Assembly: GCF_900142145.1 (NCBI RefSeq)
Contig: NZ_FQZV01000020.1
Coordinates: 1 to 64,000 of the forward strand
Length of the DNA: 64,000 nt
From: Geosporobacter subterraneus DSM 17957
GTDB lineage: Bacteria > Bacillota > Clostridia > Peptostreptococcales > Thermotaleaceae
Reading direction: 5' to 3'
In this document: in pieces, positions 25,572 through 33,312 of the stretch
Layout: each line of letters starts with the position of its first letter
How positions within the stretch are numbered: the stretch's first letter is position 1
The notes under the pieces: generated by a model
The model's database searches: none
Told to the model about the DNA's origin: nothing
The model's input: only the letters and a program-made list of their open reading frames with translations
Translations under genes and position numbers: made by a program

Positions 25572-26414
25572 CTATCGAAGCTCTTTCGTCGGTATTGTAT
25601 CCATATCATCAAAAGCTTGGTTTTCTCCACCCATAGCCCAGATAAATGCATAGTTTGATGTTCCTGCACCGGCATGTATGCTCCAGCTTGGACTAATTAC
25701 TGCTTGCTCATTATTCATGACAATATGACGCGTTTCGTTTCCTTCACCCATCATATGAAATACTACATTATTCTTAGGTATCTCAAAATACATATAAACT
25801 TCCATGCGGCGCTCATGTGTATGTACCGGCATGGTGTTCCACACACAGCCCGGCTCCAATACGGTCATACCCATTAGAAGCTGGCAGGTTTTCAGGACAT
25901 CAGGATGGATAAACTGATTAATTATACGCTTGTTTGATGTTTCTAGTGCTCCTAATGCTTTTTTAGCTGCTTCCTCTATTTTGATCAGCTTTGTTTCATA
26001 ACTGCAATGGGCTGGCGCACTTACCATGTAAAATTTCGCAGGCGTATTTCCATCATCTGAAGAAAAATGCACTTCCTTTGCCCCTCTTGTTATGTAAAGA
26101 CAATCTTTATATCCTAAAGAGTATACTGTTCCATCAACAATAATCTTGCCATTACTACCAATATTAAATATACCTATTTCACGTCTTTCCAGAAAATAAC
26201 TTGTTCCAAAGTTCGCCCAAACATCCATTCCTTTATCCAAAGCAACTTTCTCATTGACAGGCATACATCCTAGAGTTACCATTCTATCCACATGACTGTA
26301 TACTGCTACCACTTCATCTGCTTTATATAAATCTGTAATCAAAAACTCATCTCTTATCTCTTGTGTGGTATATCTCTTAAAATCTTTTTGATTGGCTGAA
26401 TATCTGATTTCCAT
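25572..26414 (-). CDS. kduI: 5-dehydro-4-deoxy-D-glucuronate isomerase
   Basis: Isomerises 5-keto-4-deoxyuronate, the product of unsaturated galacturonate from pectin lyase action, to 2,5-diketo-3-deoxygluconate. This cupin-fold protein of 280 residues has VWNTMPVHTHERRMEVYMYF (metal-binding histidines and Glu), the C-terminal SIHAGAGTSNYAFIWAMGGE and the early IGTLGCMPVNE-type region, all KduI hallmarks. It lies between the broken EamA gene and kduD. Confidence 0.92.
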   Translation of the reverse strand: MEIRYSANQKDFKRYTTQEIRDEFLITDLYKADEVVAVYSHVDRMVTLGCMPVNEKVALDKGMDVWANFGTSYFLERREIGIFNIGSNGKIIVDGTVYSLGYKDCLYITRGAKEVHFSSDDGNTPAKFYMVSAPAHCSYETKLIKIEEAAKKALGALETSNKRIINQFIHPDVLKTCQLLMGMTVLEPGCVWNTMPVHTHERRMEVYMYFEIPKNNVVFHMMGEGNETRHIVMNNEQAVISPSWSIHAGAGTSNYAFIWAMGGENQAFDDMDTIPTKELR

Positions 26415-26464
26415 ATAATATCTCTCCTATCAAGTTATCCTTTTTATAATTATTATTTATTGAC

Positions 26465-26895
26465 CTACCAAATACCAGTACTTACCAATGCCAAAGCAAG
26501 AAAATTATTAACTGTAAAAATATTTTCCTTTAATATCATTGCTGAAAAAGCAGTACCAAAGAATGGAGTCAGCAGGGGAAATATAGAAATTTTATCTGCA
26601 GAGTTGTTTCTAAAATACCTTGCCCCCACAATTTAAAATAATCCATCTTTGATGATATAATGAACTTCTTTTCACTGACTATTGTCAACAATAAGACGAT
26701 TAGTCCTGCCAATAAAAACCTAATACCGGCAAATAAGCATTTAGTTATACTATCTGTGCTGGATATTTAAAAAAATTTATAAACGATTTTAGTCGCTGGC
26801 GTAGCACTTCCCCACAGCGCTGTACAAACCATTGCAATGATAACAGTGGCAAATGTATTATTGAATACTCTCTTTGTTATAATAATTTGGCTCAT
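26465..26895 (-). pseudogene. Broken EamA/DMT-family transporter
   Basis: The minus strand starts MSQIIITKRVFNNTF, then VCTALWGSATPATKIVY, the opening of an EamA transporter, and hits TAA. The frame continues past the stop as LFAGIRFLLAGLIVLL. A large internal part is missing, and the text resumes as ISIFPLLTPFFGTAFSAMIL and ENIFTVNNFLALALVSTG, the end of the second EamA repeat, with stop at 26465-26467. Premature stop, frameshift and internal deletion make it non-functional. It was probably the uptake gene of the uronate cluster. Confidence 0.82.
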
Positions 26896-26896
26896 G

Positions 26897-27244
26897 TTAT
26901 TTTACAAAATCTGTACGCATTGGTACGAAAATATCCAGCAATATTCCTTTTTTGATACATTTACATCCATGTGTCACACCATCTTGTTTCAGCATTGCAT
27001 CGCCTTTTTTAACAATCTTGGTCTCACCTGAAATTGTAAATTCAAACTCTCCATCTACCACATATGTGATTTGTGTATTTGGATGAGTATGAAGAGCACC
27101 TATATCTCCTTCATCAAAATAGTGTTCCACACACATTACCTTCTCACAATATGCCAGTACCTTTCTTTGTACACCGCTGTCAAGCTGCTCCCCGATAACT
27201 TCGTCATTGAAAACCCATACCTTATTTTCTAAATTATGATTCAT
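26897..27244 (-). CDS. kdgF: Cupin protein, KdgF-like (unsaturated uronate conversion)
   Basis: A 115-residue single-domain cupin. GALHTHPNTQITYVVDGEFE and KKGDAMLKQDGVTHGCKCIK supply the metal-binding histidines. KdgF proteins of pectin and alginate degraders convert unsaturated monouronates to the linear keto form, one step before KduI, and the gene context fits. ATG 27244 lies just after AAAGGAG. The stop is adjacent to the start of the broken EamA gene. Confidence 0.82.
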   Translation of the reverse strand: MNHNLENKVWVFNDEVIGEQLDSGVQRKVLAYCEKVMCVEHYFDEGDIGALHTHPNTQITYVVDGEFEFTISGETKIVKKGDAMLKQDGVTHGCKCIKKGILLDIFVPMRTDFVK

Positions 27245-27290
27245 AATTTCTCCTTTACTGTACAATGTATTAATTTTTACGGCTCCAATT

Positions 27291-27430
27291 CTATTTAGTG
27301 CTTGGTTGAAAAAATATCGTATCACTATATGATAAAAAAATAATTATGACCAGGGAAACCAACATTGTAACTGTGATCATTACTATAATCCTGTTGATAC
27401 CATCCTTTTTTCATATTTTTTCAATCGCAT
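27291..27430 (-). pseudogene. Possible remnant of a small membrane protein gene
   Basis: A strong ribosome site AAGGAGGT followed by ATGCGATTG (start 27430) opens MRLKKYEKRMVSTG and then stops. One frame over, the text continues as a hydrophobic helix (MLVSLVIIIFLSY) to a stop at 27291. This looks like a frameshifted gene start at the head of the kdu operon. The family is not recognisable. Confidence 0.35.
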
Positions 27431-27440
27431 ACCTCCTTAT

Positions 27441-27454
27441 AGTAAACGTTTACT
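27441..27454. promoter_or_regulatory. LacI-type operator of the kdu cluster
   Basis: AGTAAACGTTTACT is a perfect 14-bp palindrome with the central CG expected of LacI/GalR-family operators. It lies in the divergent region between the kdu operon and the LacI gene, on the kdu side. Confidence 0.75.
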
Positions 27455-27631
27455 TAATTATAGCTATAGTATTAAGGATTGTCAATTTCCTTAGGGTGTT
27501 AATTCTATTTTTGCACAATCATACATTTTTCATGTTTATTGCTGACTTATGTTATGTCTTTTAATACATTTGACCATATCTTTGTCATTGCTTTTAAGTT
27601 AATCGTTTGCGTAAATATTTGCTTTACTTCG

Positions 27632-27660
27632 TTGACACAACTTGGAATTCACTGTATCAT
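27632..27660 (+). promoter_or_regulatory. Sigma-A promoter of the LacI-family gene
   Basis: TTGACA (27632-27637), a 17-bp spacer and TATCAT (27655-27660) lie about 48 bp before the ATG. A half-site-like ATCGTTTGCGTAAA lies just upstream (27602-27615), so autoregulation is possible. Confidence 0.7.
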
Positions 27661-27707
27661 TGTAATATATTTTGCAATTTGTATAGTTAAACAAGGAGCT
27701 ATATGAT

Positions 27708-28787
27708 ATGTATCAAAAGGTGACAATGAAAGATATTGCCAATGACTTAGGGGTTAGCATTACTACCGTGCACCGTGCCTTACAGGGCAAAGAGGGTGTC
27801 AGTGAAGAAATTGCGCTAAAAATCAAACAGTTAGCCTCAGAGAAGGGATATAAAACCAATTATATGGCATCTTCTTTAAAACGAAAGGATTTTAAAATTG
27901 CAATTGTTCTTCCTGAACCAACAATGTACAACAGGTATTACTATTTAAACCTTTGGATTGGTGCCAGGCATTTTCTCGATCAAGTTTCAGAATTTAATAT
28001 AAAATCACTGGACTTTTACTATCCTTTACAAAAGAACAGTCAAGGGGATAAGTTAAAAGAAGTATATGATCTATACTCCAATGACATAGATGGATTATTG
28101 ACCATCGCTGTGGACGACAGTAACACTTCATACTTTCTGGAAAAATTTTCTCAAAAAAATGTTCCTATCGCATTAATAGGCTCTGACCTATATAAAGATT
28201 TAAGATTTTGCTGCGTAAAATGCTATGACGAGATGGTTGGTAATCTTGCTGCCGAATTACTAACTTCATTTCATCAAACCGATTTTTCCCCCAATATTAT
28301 TTTGACAGGTAACCCAATCGGTGACTTGTCCATGCTGGATCAATATTACAATTTCTTAGGCTTTAAAAACTATATAGAGTCTAATTTCCCTCAGAGTAAT
28401 TTAATCTACACTTACGGACACGATGTAAATCTTGTCAAAGAGCAATTACGGAACACAATCCTAAACACTAAAGATGTTTACGCCATTTACGCCCAAAGTG
28501 CGCGACATACTGTTTTAATCTGTGAATTGATTGAGGAATTGAGTTTACAGGGAAAAATCAAGTTGGTAGGAAACGACTGTTTTTCTGATAGCATAAGTTA
28601 CCTGCAAAAAAACATCTTAACTGCACTCATTGACAAAAAAGTATCTACTCAAAGCTATGTAGCCACTAAAATGCTCTTTGACTTTTTGGTAAAAGGGGAA
28701 TATCCTTCTAGCAATTTAACTCAAATACAACCTACAATTGTGTTAAAAAGTAACATTGAATTCTATACTCAAAATTATATTTTCTAA
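27708..28787 (+). CDS. LacI-family transcriptional regulator of uronate genes
   Basis: The N-terminal helix-turn-helix is typical LacI (VTMKDIANDLGVSITTVHRA, then LQGKEGVSEE) and a periplasmic-binding-like sugar domain follows (about residues 60-340). 359 residues. In place of the usual TVSRAL the recognition helix reads TTVHRAL, as in a clostridial subgroup. It is divergent from the kduD/kduI/kdgF operon with a palindromic operator between them, so it very likely represses that operon. The inducer, probably 2-keto-3-deoxygluconate, is inferred. Confidence 0.85.
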   Translation: MYQKVTMKDIANDLGVSITTVHRALQGKEGVSEEIALKIKQLASEKGYKTNYMASSLKRKDFKIAIVLPEPTMYNRYYYLNLWIGARHFLDQVSEFNIKSLDFYYPLQKNSQGDKLKEVYDLYSNDIDGLLTIAVDDSNTSYFLEKFSQKNVPIALIGSDLYKDLRFCCVKCYDEMVGNLAAELLTSFHQTDFSPNIILTGNPIGDLSMLDQYYNFLGFKNYIESNFPQSNLIYTYGHDVNLVKEQLRNTILNTKDVYAIYAQSARHTVLICELIEELSLQGKIKLVGNDCFSDSISYLQKNILTALIDKKVSTQSYVATKMLFDFLVKGEYPSSNLTQIQPTIVLKSNIEFYTQNYIF

Positions 28788-28922
28788 CGTTTTTATCTCT
28801 TTTGGATGCAACTAATCTTTTCCTGCTTTTCTGTACTGTTTTATAAGACTTTCTCAGCTTAAAGCTGTCCGCTATCCCTAAGGATTAAGAGTAGTATGTA
28901 TTTTGTTCCTTTCCTCCATTGT

Positions 28923-28977
28923 AAAAGAACACCCCTATTGTAGTTTTGATTTGACCCTACAATAGGGGTGTTCTTTT
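28923..28977 (+). terminator. Long perfect hairpin, probable terminator
   Basis: A 21-bp perfect stem (28923-28943 with 28957-28977) with a 13-nt loop, starting with AAAA and ending with TTTT, about 135 bp after the LacI gene. It is longer than a usual terminator. Confidence 0.65.
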
Positions 28978-29154
28978 GCAATGTCCGTTTTTAGAGGTTC
29001 AGTATACTCACCCTTTAGGGTTCCTTTTTATCAAAAATCAAACAAATCACTGGCTTAACTATAAAGCACTTAGACCATAAGTACCGGAGAATGGTAACCC
29101 CCCCTCTAAATCCACATCCATTAATTTATTGTTTCTTATTTCTATAATTTGGTC

Positions 29155-29182
29155 ACATACAGTGTACATCTCACATATTTTA
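29155..29182 (+). promoter_or_regulatory. Sigma-K-like promoter of small hydrophobic gene 1
   Basis: AC (29155-29156), 17 bp, then CATATTTTA (29174-29182) fits the Bacillus sigma-K consensus AC-N16/17-CATAnnnTA. The same element with the same following bases (AAGTAGAAA) precedes the third copy at 31216. Confidence 0.6.
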
Positions 29183-29237
29183 AAGTAGAAAGAGGACATA
29201 AACCAAAATTCAATTACTGTTATAGGAGGTGTCAGAC

Positions 29238-29459
29238 ATGTCTGAAGCTAAGGGTTTAGGTGGTTTAATTGGTGGTTTATTCGGCTGTGGCCCTGGAGAA
29301 CAATCTTCACTTCTATTCTTCTTTTTACTATTAGTTGTTCTATTCAAAGGTCCTTTAGGCGGATTATTTGGAACAGGAGATGAACTACTATTCTTCTTCC
29401 TGTTATTAGTAATCATCTTCTGCTCCCCATTTATGTTTGGTGGTAAAGGCTTCTGCTAA
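29238..29459 (+). CDS. Small hydrophobic protein, paralogue 1
   Basis: A 73-residue protein of unknown function. It is Gly-rich at the start (LGGLIGGLFGCGPGE), followed by two Phe/Leu-rich hydrophobic runs (SLLFFFLLLVVLF and ELLFFFLLLVIIF) split by GPLGGLFGTGD. ATG 29238 lies 7 nt after AGGAGGT; a GTG three codons earlier overlaps that site. It is about 90% identical by eye to the gene at 31280 and shares the SLLFFFLLLVVLF core with the gene at 29808. The sigma-K-like promoter suggests late mother-cell expression, perhaps in the spore coat. Confidence 0.82.
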   Translation: MSEAKGLGGLIGGLFGCGPGEQSSLLFFFLLLVVLFKGPLGGLFGTGDELLFFFLLLVIIFCSPFMFGGKGFC

Positions 29460-29807
29460 TAAATGCACAAGGATTGGAGTTTACCTCCGATCCTATATAC
29501 ATAAAATTTTTTAGACTGTACTATTTTTTTAACAAAGGATAAATCAGTCATGAATGCATTACCTCCTGACAATACCTGGGAGAACTTCCTAGGTATTGTC
29601 ATATGATGAACGACATGTATTGAAATAACTATATTAAAAAGTGTCCTTGAATAAAACAAATTATTAATTTTAACTACTGTATTTCTACTATATAGCACCT
29701 ATTTCACTGAGTTACATATTTTGTATTGAGAAGAGAACAAGCCATATTTCAAAACATAAAGGGTGTAATTTAGTTTACACTACGCCTAGATAAAGGAGGT
29801 GAATATA
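29460..29807. other. Gene-free stretch with two hairpins
   Basis: No gene is seen. A terminator-like hairpin lies at 29470-29494, followed by ATACATAAAATTTTTT. A second, GACAATACCT/AGGTATTGTC, lies at 29568-29577 with 29591-29600. TAAAGGAGGTG at 29791-29801 is the ribosome site of the next gene. Confidence 0.6.
29470..29494 (+). terminator. Terminator of small hydrophobic gene 1
   Basis: A 10-bp stem (AGGATTGGAG with CTCCGATCCT, one G-T pair), followed within a few bases by an A/T-rich tract with TTTTTT. The third copy has a related hairpin in the same place. Confidence 0.6.
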
Positions 29808-29933
29808 ATGACTGATAAGCAATGTGGAGTAGGCGGTTTCTTTGGCGGATGCGACAGCAGCCTATTATTTTTCTTCTTGCTGCTTGTAGTACTATTCTGC
29901 TTTCCTGTTTTAGGTTTTGGAGGCCGATGCTAA
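29808..29933 (+). CDS. Small hydrophobic protein, short paralogue 2
   Basis: A 41-residue protein: MTDKQCGVGGFFGGCDSS followed by LLFFFLLLVVLFCFPVLGFGGRC. It keeps the Gly/Cys head and a single copy of the Phe/Leu helix seen twice in its larger neighbours, so it looks like a half-length relative. ATG 29808 lies 6 nt after AAAGGAGGTG. Cysteines at both ends could cross-link, an inference only. A hairpin follows (29943-29948 with 29961-29966). Confidence 0.8.
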   Translation: MTDKQCGVGGFFGGCDSSLLFFFLLLVVLFCFPVLGFGGRC

Positions 29934-30066
29934 AATAAATAGGGAGGCTGGAAAGCTCCTGCCTCCTATACATAAAAAGTGAGATATGACACTAAAGAAA
30001 TTACTTGAACATTAAAACGTCATATGCTACTTAAAATTCATATATTATAGCATGGAGGTATGGTAT

Positions 30067-30315
30067 ATGAAAACCTATAAGTTCCATTTTCGCATTGAAA
30101 AAGAAGCCGGAATGAAAAACAGCGAGGGAATCCCTTCATCGGAACCTGCGTATGTGGAAATATGCTTTGAAGCAAAAAAGAAAATGAATAACAAAGAGAT
30201 AAACGAAGCAATTTTAAGGTTTAGAAAGGATCTGGCAGAGCAGTTAAAAGTAAAAGTATGGCATATCGCATCGATTAGTGAAAAAGAGTATATGAAGCAT
30301 TTGAAGGAAGAGTAA
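30067..30315 (+). CDS. Small soluble protein, unknown function
   Basis: An 82-residue charged protein (start MKTYKFHFRIEKEAG) with a likely beta-alpha fold and a Lys/Glu-rich C-terminus. ATG 30067 lies 7 nt after GGAGGT; an in-frame ATG five codons earlier overlaps that site. No family is recognised. It lies between the small hydrophobic genes on the same strand. Confidence 0.65.
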   Translation: MKTYKFHFRIEKEAGMKNSEGIPSSEPAYVEICFEAKKKMNNKEINEAILRFRKDLAEQLKVKVWHIASISEKEYMKHLKEE

Positions 30316-30415
30316 AATACTAGCCGTTAGTCTGGAATAATACTATATTTTTTGGTTATCCGGTTTTAGGGTTGCGGCATTTAATAAGAATTGAGTACAA
30401 TAAGTATTTTTTAAT

Positions 30416-31024
30416 CTAATCACCATACAACTTAGAAAATGGATCATATTCGCTATTTTCGTTCCAAATATATTCAATGCCGCAGCTGATTTCTAATGCT
30501 TTTTCCTTTCCCATTAAATCTTCTATAAAACCTAATGTCATATCCATTCCAGCCGATACTCCGGAAGACGTGTATATCCTATCTTCCTTTACCCATCTGG
30601 CTTCTCTTATCCACAGTACATCCTTACCTTGCTCTGTAACCCACTTAAACGCTCTTTTATTTGTTGTTGCTCTCTTCCCATTTAATATTCCCGTTTTAGC
30701 AAGCAAGGCCGAACCTGTACATATACTAAGTATGTATTTTGACTGATCAGAAATGCGTTTAATGAGATCGATAAAATCTTTATCATGTACTTTTTCTCTT
30801 GTTCCAAGCCCACCTGGCAAAAGTAAAATTCTCTCAGCACTATTTTTATCAACATATAGATTTGTATCCACACTTACGTTTTGCGCACTTTCAACAAGTC
30901 CTCCATGGGCAGATATGAAATTCAATTTAAAAATATCAGGCAATCTCCCCAATATTTCAACAGGACCAAATGCATCCAATGTTTCAAATTTATTAAACAA
31001 AAATACATCTACTCTATATACCAT
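30416..31024 (-). CDS. DJ-1/PfpI family protein
   Basis: A 202-residue class I glutamine-amidotransferase-like protein of the DJ-1/PfpI group. The nucleophile elbow is [15 protein letters not shown] (Cys near residue 102); DAFGPVEIL near the start and [20 protein letters not shown] near the end match isonitrile-hydratase-like members and the N-terminal domain of some AraC regulators. There is no DNA-binding domain. The substrate is unknown. Confidence 0.85.
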   Translation of the reverse strand: MVYRVDVFLFNKFETLDAFGPVEILGRLPDIFKLNFISAHGGLVESAQNVSVDTNLYVDKNSAERILLLPGGLGTREKVHDKDFIDLIKRISDQSKYILSICTGSALLAKTGILNGKRATTNKRAFKWVTEQGKDVLWIREARWVKEDRIYTSSGVSAGMDMTLGFIEDLMGKEKALEISCGIEYIWNENSEYDPFSKLYGD

Positions 31025-31196
31025 ATGATATCCCCCCTTGTTTTATTTTGAAAAAGCTTCTTAATTGCTTAAGGAGCTCCTTTTTCAGTATATTTTTTTA
31101 CAATAGGTTTAGCCTTTCTTTCTATAAACGATCAGACAATGATCATTCATGGTCTTAAATCCATAAGCTCGAAATTATTTTTCATTCATCTTAGTA

Positions 31197-31224
31197 ACAC
31201 ATGAAGCCCTACATACATATTTTA
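31197..31224 (+). promoter_or_regulatory. Sigma-K-like promoter of small hydrophobic gene 3
   Basis: AC (31197-31198), 17 bp, CATATTTTA (31216-31224), then AAGTAGAAA. Promoter and downstream bases match those before the first copy, while the bases between the -35 and -10 elements differ, as expected if the promoter itself is kept by selection. Confidence 0.6.
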
Positions 31225-31279
31225 AAGTAGAAAAAGGACAAAGAACAAAACCTAATTGCTGTTATAGGAGGTGTACGAT

Positions 31280-31501
31280 ATGTCTGAAGCTAAGGGTTTA
31301 GGAGGTTTGATTGGTGGTTTATTCGGCTGTGATCCTGGAGAACGATCCTCACTGCTGTTCTTCTTTTTACTGCTAATTGTGCTATTCCAAGGACCATTAG
31401 GAGGATTATTTGGAACAGGAGATGAACTGCTATTCTTCTTCCTGTTATTAGTAATCATCTTCTGTTCCCCATTTATGTTTGGTGGCAAAGGCTTCTGGTA
31501 A
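31280..31501 (+). CDS. Small hydrophobic protein, paralogue 3
   Basis: A 73-residue near-copy of the gene at 29238: same Gly-rich start (LGGLIGGLFGCDPGE), same two FFFLLL runs, and an end in GFW instead of GFC. Most nucleotide differences are silent or conservative (for example VV to IV, K to Q), which points to selection on the protein after duplication. ATG 31280 lies 7 nt after ATAGGAGGTG. Function unknown, with a likely sporulation link through its promoter. Confidence 0.82.
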   Translation: MSEAKGLGGLIGGLFGCDPGERSSLLFFFLLLIVLFQGPLGGLFGTGDELLFFFLLLVIIFCSPFMFGGKGFW

Positions 31502-31511
31502 TTAAGGCAAA

Positions 31512-31533
31512 GGGATTGGAGTTTATCTCCAAC
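31512..31533 (+). terminator. Hairpin after small hydrophobic gene 3
   Basis: GGGATTGGAG with CTCCAACCC (one bulge), followed by ACATACATAAATTTTT. It corresponds to the hairpin after the first copy, so the duplication included the 3' region. Confidence 0.5.
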
Positions 31534-31631
31534 CCACATACATAAATTTTTAGATGATATCACATTCTTGAAGAAAGATAACTCGGTCATTTATACAGTA
31601 CTTCTTGACTAAAGTATAAAAAGCCATATGC

Positions 31632-31925
31632 TTACTTCTTTAAAATATAATCGATAAATCCCTGTTTGATTAATTTTCCTTCGTATATTCGCTCCAATAC
31701 CCCCACTTCTTTATACAATAAATGCATATCTCCAAAGTATTTATCCGCTTCTATATGTCTAAAATATGAGTGTATCACCGGCTCATCATCCATCTGTTCA
31801 TACTCATGGTCCCCCAGGCAGGGCACCTCACCATATCTAGAACAGACTTTTCCACACCCTCCTCGTTGCATATCATCAGAAATCTGTATAACGGTATTTT
31901 CCTGAAATTCTTCTGCATATTGCAA
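31632..31925 (-). CDS. Hypothetical protein with a Cys cluster
   Basis: A 97-residue protein that I cannot assign. Near the start, MQRGGCGKVCSRYGEVPCLG places three cysteines within about 14 residues, which could bind metal. The likely start is TTG 31925, with AAGGGGG 6 nt upstream. It lies 14 nt after a GNAT gene on the same strand and is probably co-transcribed. Confidence 0.55.
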   Translation of the reverse strand: MQYAEEFQENTVIQISDDMQRGGCGKVCSRYGEVPCLGDHEYEQMDDEPVIHSYFRHIEADKYFGDMHLLYKEVGVLERIYEGKLIKQGFIDYILKK

Positions 31926-31939
31926 TAACCCCCTTCAAC

Positions 31940-32491
31940 TTATATTGCCAATAATACATCTTTTACGCACACTCTCCATACCATATGATCCGCATCTTCA
32001 CCCCAATAATCCTTCAAATGATATTCAGGGTTGCCAAACTTGTATACCCATACCTTCTGCGCAATTTTATACCCACTATCAAGATAAAATTCTGCTATAC
32101 CTTTTTTTTCTAGTTCAGCATATATTGAACTAAGCAACCTGTTGCCAACACCTTTTCTTTGATACTGCGGATGCACAAATACGGTTCCGATCTCTATTAA
32201 TGCTTTTGATTCTCCATTAGTACATGAAATAATCACTTCATTTGCCGGTCCATATTCAATTGTCCCTATAATTTTTTCTTCCTGTTTTGCTATAAGAAAA
32301 TATCTATCCTCACCACAGCTTTCCATATCCTGATTTAAAAAGCACCTCTTATTTTCAATCTCCTTATCTAGCGTATCTACTAAATCGGAAATTCCATTTC
32401 TTTCAAATGTATCCTTTAATACAATTTCGAAAAATTCATTAATTAATGAAACCTCTTCAGGTCTAGGCCTACTAATCATAATATCTCTCAT
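31940..32491 (-). CDS. GNAT-family N-acetyltransferase
   Basis: An acetyl-CoA-dependent acetyltransferase of 183 residues. The acetyl-CoA loop is seen in VHPQYQRKGVGNRLLSSIYAE (Q/R-x-x-G-x-G/A); EIGTVFV precedes it and YKFGNPEYHLKDYWGED is near the end. ATG 32491 has AGGAGG 7 nt upstream. The acceptor is unknown. It is the only intact member of three GNAT genes here. Confidence 0.85.
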   Translation of the reverse strand: MRDIMISRPRPEEVSLINEFFEIVLKDTFERNGISDLVDTLDKEIENKRCFLNQDMESCGEDRYFLIAKQEEKIIGTIEYGPANEVIISCTNGESKALIEIGTVFVHPQYQRKGVGNRLLSSIYAELEKKGIAEFYLDSGYKIAQKVWVYKFGNPEYHLKDYWGEDADHMVWRVCVKDVLLAI

Positions 32492-32535
32492 AAGCCAGCC
32501 TCCTACTTTTCACGATTATATCCCCCTTGTTTTTC

Positions 32536-32910
32536 CTATATTCTTTTTTCGTCACAAGCTTTATGCTGCAAATTCTTTTCAAACTTCGTTATATAAACAC
32601 CCTTTGCGATTTCCAGATCTTTTGTTTTATGATATCCATTCTTTAAATAGAGATTTTCTGCTGGTTTGTTTCCCCTACCGGTAGCTACTATGGCTTTAGT
32701 AAGCCTATTATTATCTTCCTCTATATAATGAATCAGCTTCTCAGCAATACCCCTTCTAAAATAAAGAGGATGCACTGCAACCCTATGCATATCCAGTACA
32801 TCATTCTCTACCTTATATGAAATAATTCCGACCAATCTTTCTTCAATAAAATAGCCATAGAAAACTTCACTGCTTCTCTTTAAAGTATAAAAGGAAGCCC
32901 TTATTTCCCC
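32536..32910 (-). pseudogene. GNAT acetyltransferase, N-terminally truncated
   Basis: The C-terminal part is clear: LDMHRVAVHPLYFRRGIAEKL (acetyl-CoA loop) and NKPAENLYLKNGYHKTKD. Homologous-looking text extends upstream in frame (RASFYTLKRSSEVFYGYFIE) to about 32910 with no ATG or ribosome site, and then runs into the stop of the preceding gene. About 30 N-terminal residues of a normal GNAT are missing. A TTG at 32835 would give only 99 residues. Confidence 0.7.
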
Positions 32911-32913
32911 CTT

Positions 32914-33263
32914 TTACTCCTTATCAAACTCACCAGCCATATCGATTAATGCTTGATCACATACCCTGTAGGTTGTCCATTCGTCCATAGGAATGGCCCC
33001 TAACTGCTTATAAAAGGCTATAGAAGGCTCATTCCAATCCAGGCACCACCATTCGAATCTGCCGCAATTTCTTTCTACGGCTAGTTTCGCCAAGAAGGAT
33101 AGCATTATTTTTCCTAATCCCTTTCCTCTCATTTCCTGCTTTATGTATAAATCCTCCAGATAAAGGCCCGGCCTTCCCAAAAAAGTAGAAAAATTATGGA
33201 AGAATAACGCAAATCCTACAGGTTTGCAGAATCAGCGATTTCAGCCCGGCGAATATTTATCAT
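32914..33263 (-). pseudogene. GNAT acetyltransferase with internal deletion
   Basis: ATG 33263 opens MINIRRAEIADSANL and then a stop; the reading resumes in another frame as VGFALFFHNFSTFLGRPG and LEDLYIKQEMRGKGLGKIML through to EFDKE, stop at 32914. Diamine-type GNATs have about 45 residues between these blocks, so an internal deletion with frameshift is likely. The acetyl-CoA motif in the distal part is intact, but no start serves it well. Confidence 0.72.
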
Positions 33264-33312
33264 CTCATTCCTCACCCCTTATTGAATCAAAAGTTGCTAG
33301 TTGGATACCTGT

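Larger units (their letters stand above)
28788..29237. other. Gene-free stretch with long hairpin and a sporulation promoter
   Basis: No gene is seen. It contains a 21-bp perfect hairpin (28923-28977), a sigma-K-like promoter (29155-29182) and the ribosome site of the next gene. Confidence 0.7.

Noticed and set aside
27346-27564. 72-residue plus-strand hydrophobic open frame
   Set aside because: It overlaps the LacI operator and the remnant gene on the other strand and has no ribosome site.
29210-29416. Minus-strand frames opposite the small hydrophobic genes
   Set aside because: They mirror the repeated codons of the real genes; ribosome site and promoter are on the plus strand.
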